Below, piece by piece: positions 60,001 to 64,000 of a stretch of 64,000 bases of DNA. A program made the position numbers and the translations under genes. The stretch is from Macrobrachium rosenbergii (Eukaryota > Arthropoda > Malacostraca > Decapoda > Palaemonidae): NCBI RefSeq assembly GCF_040412425.1, contig NC_089782.1, positions 17,790,622 to 17,854,621 of the forward strand. Direction: 5' to 3'. The notes below the pieces were generated by a model, which was given only the letters and a program-made list of their open reading frames with translations, ran no database searches and was not told where the DNA came from. Position 1 is the stretch's first letter, and every line of letters starts with the position of its first letter.

Positions 60001-63000
60001 ATGTACTGATTAGTTTTATTCAGAAACTAGGATTTTATGTACTGATTAGTTTTATTCAGAAACTAGGATTTTATGTACTGATTAGTTTTATTCAGAAACT
60101 AGGATTTTATGTACTGATTAGTTTTTATTCAGAAACTAGGATTTTATGTACTGATTAGTTTTATTCAGAAACTAGGATTTTATGTACTGATTAGTTTTAT
60201 TCAGAAACTAGTTTTATGTACTGATTAGTTTTATTCAAAACTAGGATTTTATGTACTGATTAGAAACTTTTTATTCAGATTAGTTTATTCAAACTAGGAT
60301 TTTATGTACTGATTAGTTTTTTTAGAAACTAGGATTTTATGTACTGATTAGTTTTATTCAGAAACTAGGATTTTATGTACTGATTAGTTTTATTCATTTT
60401 ATGTACTGATTACAAAACTAGGATTTTATGTATTAGTTTTATTCAGAAACTAGATTTTATGTACTGATTAGTTTATTCAGAAACTAGGATTTTATGTACT
60501 GATTAGTTTTATTCAGAAACTAGGATTTTATGTACTGATTAGTTTTATTCAAAACTAGGATTTTATGTACTGATTAGTTTTATTCAAAACTAGGATTTTA
60601 TGTACTGATTAGTTTTATTCAGTTTTTATGTACTGATTAGTTTTATTCAGAAACTAGGATTTTATGTACTGATTAGTTTTATTCAGAAACTAGGATTTTA
60701 TGTACTGAGGGGATTTTATGTTACTGATTTTATGTTTTGATTCAGAAACTAGGATTTTTATGTACTGATTAGTTTTATTCAGAAACTAGGATTTTATGTT
60801 TTATTCTGATTAGATTTTTTATTCAGAAACTAGGATTTTATGTTTTACTGATTGATTAGTTTTATTCAGAAACTAGGATTTTATGTACTGATTAGTTTTA
60901 TTCAGAAACTATTAGTTTATTTTTTATGTACTGATTAGTTTTATTCAGAAACTAGGATTTTATGTACTGATTAGTTTTATTCAGAAACTAGGATTTTTAT
61001 TAGTACTGATTAGTTTTATTTTATTCAGAAACTAGGATTTTATGTACTGATTAGTTTTATTCAGAAACTAGGATTTTATGTACTGATTAGTTTTATTCAG
61101 AAACTAGGATTTTATGTACTGATTAGTTTTATTCAGAAACTAGGATTTTATGTACTGATTAGTTTTATTCAGAAACTAGGATTTTATGTACTGATTAGTT
61201 TTTATGTACTGGTTTTTTATTTAGAAACTAGGATTTTATGTACTGATTAGTTTTATTCAGAAACTAGGATTTTATGTACTGATTAGTTTTTATTCAGAAA
61301 CTAGGATTTTATGTACTGATTAGTTTTATTCAGAAACTAGGATTTTATGTACTGATTAGTTTTATTCAGAAACTAGGATTTTATGTACTGATTAGTTTTA
61401 TTCAGAAACTAGGATTTTATGTACTGATTAGTTTTATTCAGAAACTAGGAGGATTTTATGTACTGATTAGTTTTATTCAGAAACTAGGATTTTATGTACT
61501 GATTAGTTTTATTCAGAAACTAGGATTTTATGTACTGATTAGTTTTATTCAGAAACTAGGATTTTATGTACTGATTAGTTTTATTCAGAAACTAGGATTT
61601 TATGTACTGATTTTATTCAGTTTTATTCAGAAACTAGGATTTTATGTACTGATTAGTTTTTATTCAGAAACTAGGGTTTTATGTACTGATTAGTTTTATT
61701 TTATTCAGAAACTAGGATTTTATGTACTGATTAGTTTTATTCAGAAACTAGGGTTTTATGTACTGATTAGTTTTATTCAGAAACTAGGATTTTATGTACT
61801 AATTAGTTTTATTCAGACACTAGGATTTTAAGTGTACTGATTCAGAAACTATGATTTTATGTACTAATTAGTTTTATCCCAGAACTAGGGATTTTATACT
61901 GATTAGTTTTATTCAAACAAGTGGTTTTATGTACTGGATTAGTTTTATCTATGAAACTAGACTATGTAATTGATTCAGAAACTATGATTTTATGTACTGG
62001 ATTAGTTTATCCAGAAACTAGGATTTTATGTAATGATTTAGTTTTATTCAGAAACTAGATTTGGTGTACTGATTAGTTTTATTCAGAAATCTAGGACTTT
62101 ATGTACTGATTAGTTTTATTCAAATTAGATTTTATGTACTGATTAGTTTTATTCAGAAACTAGGATTTTATGTACTGATTAGTTTTATTCAGAAACTAGG
62201 ATTTTATGTACTGATTAGTTTTATTAGAAACTAGTTTTATGTACTGATCAGTTAGTTTTATGTACTGATTATGTAATTTATTCAGAAACTAGGATTTTAT
62301 GTACTGATTAGTTTTATTCAGAAACTAGGATTTTATGTACTGATTAGTTTTATTCAGAAACTAGGATTTTATGTACTGATTAGTTTTATTCAAACTAGAG
62401 TTTTTTATGTACTGATTAGTTTTGTTGAGAAACTAGGATTTTATGTACTGATTAGTTTTATTCAAACTAGGATTTTATGTATGATTAGTTTTATTCAAAC
62501 TAGGATTTTATGTACTGATTAGTTTTATTCAAACTAGGTTTTATGTACTGATTAGTTTTGTTCAGAACTAGGGTTTATGTAACTGATTAGTCTTTGTTCA
62601 GAGCCAGGATTTTATGAACTTAGTTGGTTTCATTCAGAAACTAGGATTTTACTGTTATTTTTATTCAAACTGATTTTAGTTTTTAGTTTTATCTAGAAAC
62701 TAGATTTTATGTACTGATTAGTTTTATTCAGAAACTAGGATTTTATGTACTGATTAGTTTATTCAGGAAACTAGGATTTTATGTACTGATTAGTTTTATT
62801 CAGAAACTAGGATTTATGTACTGATTGGTTTTATTCAGAAACTAGGATTTTATGTACTGTTTAGTTTTATTCAGAAACTAGGATTTTATGAACTGATTAG
62901 TTTTATTCAGAAACTTGGATTTTATGTACTGATTAGTTTATGCAGGATTTTAACTGATTTTCATTTTTATTCAAACTAGGATTTTATGTACCTGATTAGT

Positions 63001-64000
63001 TTTATTCAGAAACTAGGAGTTTTATGTACTGATTAGTTTTATTCAGAAACTAGGATTTTATGTACCTTTGATTAGTTTTATTCAGAAACTAGGATTTTAT
63101 GTACTGATTAGTTTTATTCAGAAACTAGAGTTTGTGTACTGATTAGTTTTATTCAAACTAGGATTTTTTTGATTAGTTTTATTCAAATTAGTTTTATGTT
63201 TGATTCAGAAACTAGGATTTTATGTACTGATTAGTATTTTTTATTCAGAAATTAGGATTTTTATGATTATTTTATGCTGATTTTTAGTTTTATTCAGAAA
63301 ACTAGGATTTTATGTACTGATTAGTTTTATTCAGAAACTAGGATTTTATGTACTGATTAGTTTTATTCAGAAACTAGGATTTTATGTACTGGTTAGTTTT
63401 ATTCAAACTAGGTTTTATGTACTGGTTATTTTTATTCAAAACTAGGATTTTATGTGCTGGTTAGTTTTATTCAGAAACTAGGATTTTATGTGCTGGTTAT
63501 TTTATTCAAAGTAGGATTTTATGCTGATTAGTTTTATTTTTATTCAAACTAGGGATTTTATGCACTGAGTTAGTTTTATTCAGAAACTAGGATTTTTGTA
63601 CTGATTAGTTTTATTCAGAAACTAGGATTTTATGTGTACTGATTAGTTTTATTCCAGAAACTAGGGTTTATGTACTGATTAGTTTTATTCAGAAACTAGG
63701 GTTTATGTACTGATTAGTTTTTCAGAAAACTAGGGTTTTATGTACTGAGTTGGTTTATTCAGAAACTAGGGTTTTATGTAATTTCCAGAAATTAGTTTTA
63801 TTCAGAAACTAGGATTTTTATGATTCAGAAACTAGATTAGTTTGTTCAAACTAGATTTTATGTAATGATTCTGATTAGCATTTTTTATTCAGAAACTAGT
63901 TTTATGTACTGATTAGTTTTATTCAGAAACTAGGATTTTTTATGTACTGATTAGTTTTATTCAGAAACTAGGGTTTATGTACTGATTAGTTTTATTCCAG

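Larger units (their letters stand above)
42995..64000. repeat. 36-bp satellite array, runs off the window
   Basis: A tandem array of a 36-bp AT-rich unit; a clean unit is 58,261-58,296, with words GTTTTATTCAGAAACTAGG and ATTTTATGTACTGATTA. Length divided by period gives about 580 units, and the right end lies beyond the window. Common variants are a roughly 34-bp unit with ttcaaact for ttcagaaact, a 27-bp unit lacking nine bases, a tatccag variant and a taggg variant. Each full unit contains a 6-bp dyad, TAGTTT-tattcag-AAACTA. One plus frame stays open (ISFIQKLGFYVL repeated) because 36 is divisible by three. Frequent indels break it, so it is not a gene. Cleaner islands are 46,043-46,360, 47,640-47,830, 57,130-57,330, 58,200-58,340 and 61,020-61,195. 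The most degenerate zones are 46,720-47,510 and 51,180-54,000. Confidence 0.97.

Noticed and set aside
9280..64000. CRISPR-like direct repeats of 30 and 36 bp
   Set aside because: Units are contiguous with no variable spacers, there are no cas genes, and the sequence is eukaryotic in character.

Overview
This looks like nuclear DNA from a eukaryote, most likely a decapod crustacean (crab, crayfish, lobster or prawn type). That is inferred from three things: long AT, GT and CT microsatellites, a tRNA-derived SINE, and a dispersed retroposon whose 3' part I recognise as common in decapod genomic sequence. No complete protein-coding gene, rRNA, tRNA or CRISPR locus can be supported. Single-exon open frames are few, and most of them are by-products of tandem repeats whose periods are multiples of three.

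Layout. (1) 1-9,280 is low-copy DNA with scattered repeats: a 0.7 kb fold-back element (167-860), a SINE on the minus strand (1,011-1,300), a hairpin element (1,641-1,790), several microsatellites, and a nested pair of retroposons (3,786-4,281) whose apparent target-site duplications give the insertion order. The best hint of a gene is at 5,640-5,732, where an arthropod-type initiator, a TISU/YY1-like start context and a 27-codon open frame run into a GTAAGT donor. A possible downstream exon is at 7,939-8,213. (2) 9,280-33,008 is a roughly 23.7 kb satellite with a 30-bp period. It has a near-perfect core (12,546-15,480), degenerate flanks, higher-order repeats of about 2.1-2.2 kb, a block repeated about 14.5-14.8 kb away, and a gradual change at its right end into a GC-rich 30-bp relative. 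(3) 33,009-42,990 is a roughly 10 kb spacer with a GC-richer insert, a 387-bp tandem duplication holding splice-site-like signals, a 48-bp in-frame duplication and a probable dispersed repeat. (4) 43,000-64,000 (window end) is a second, apparently unrelated satellite with a 36-bp period, with 27-bp and roughly 34-bp variant units, a local 744-bp higher-order repeat and a domain fixed for a G variant.

The most striking observation is at 47,039-47,505. Sequence from just outside the second array (42,165-42,515) reappears 4.9 kb inside it. It begins with 66 identical bases and then breaks into a mosaic of flank and satellite. This is either a real flank duplication invaded by satellite units or a long-read consensus artefact. 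Many degenerate zones in both arrays are dominated by one-base losses, so assembly quality has to be checked before any fine-scale satellite biology is believed.

No pathway or operon logic applies here. The window is best read as heterochromatin-like or intron-like repetitive DNA around a possible gene 5' end.
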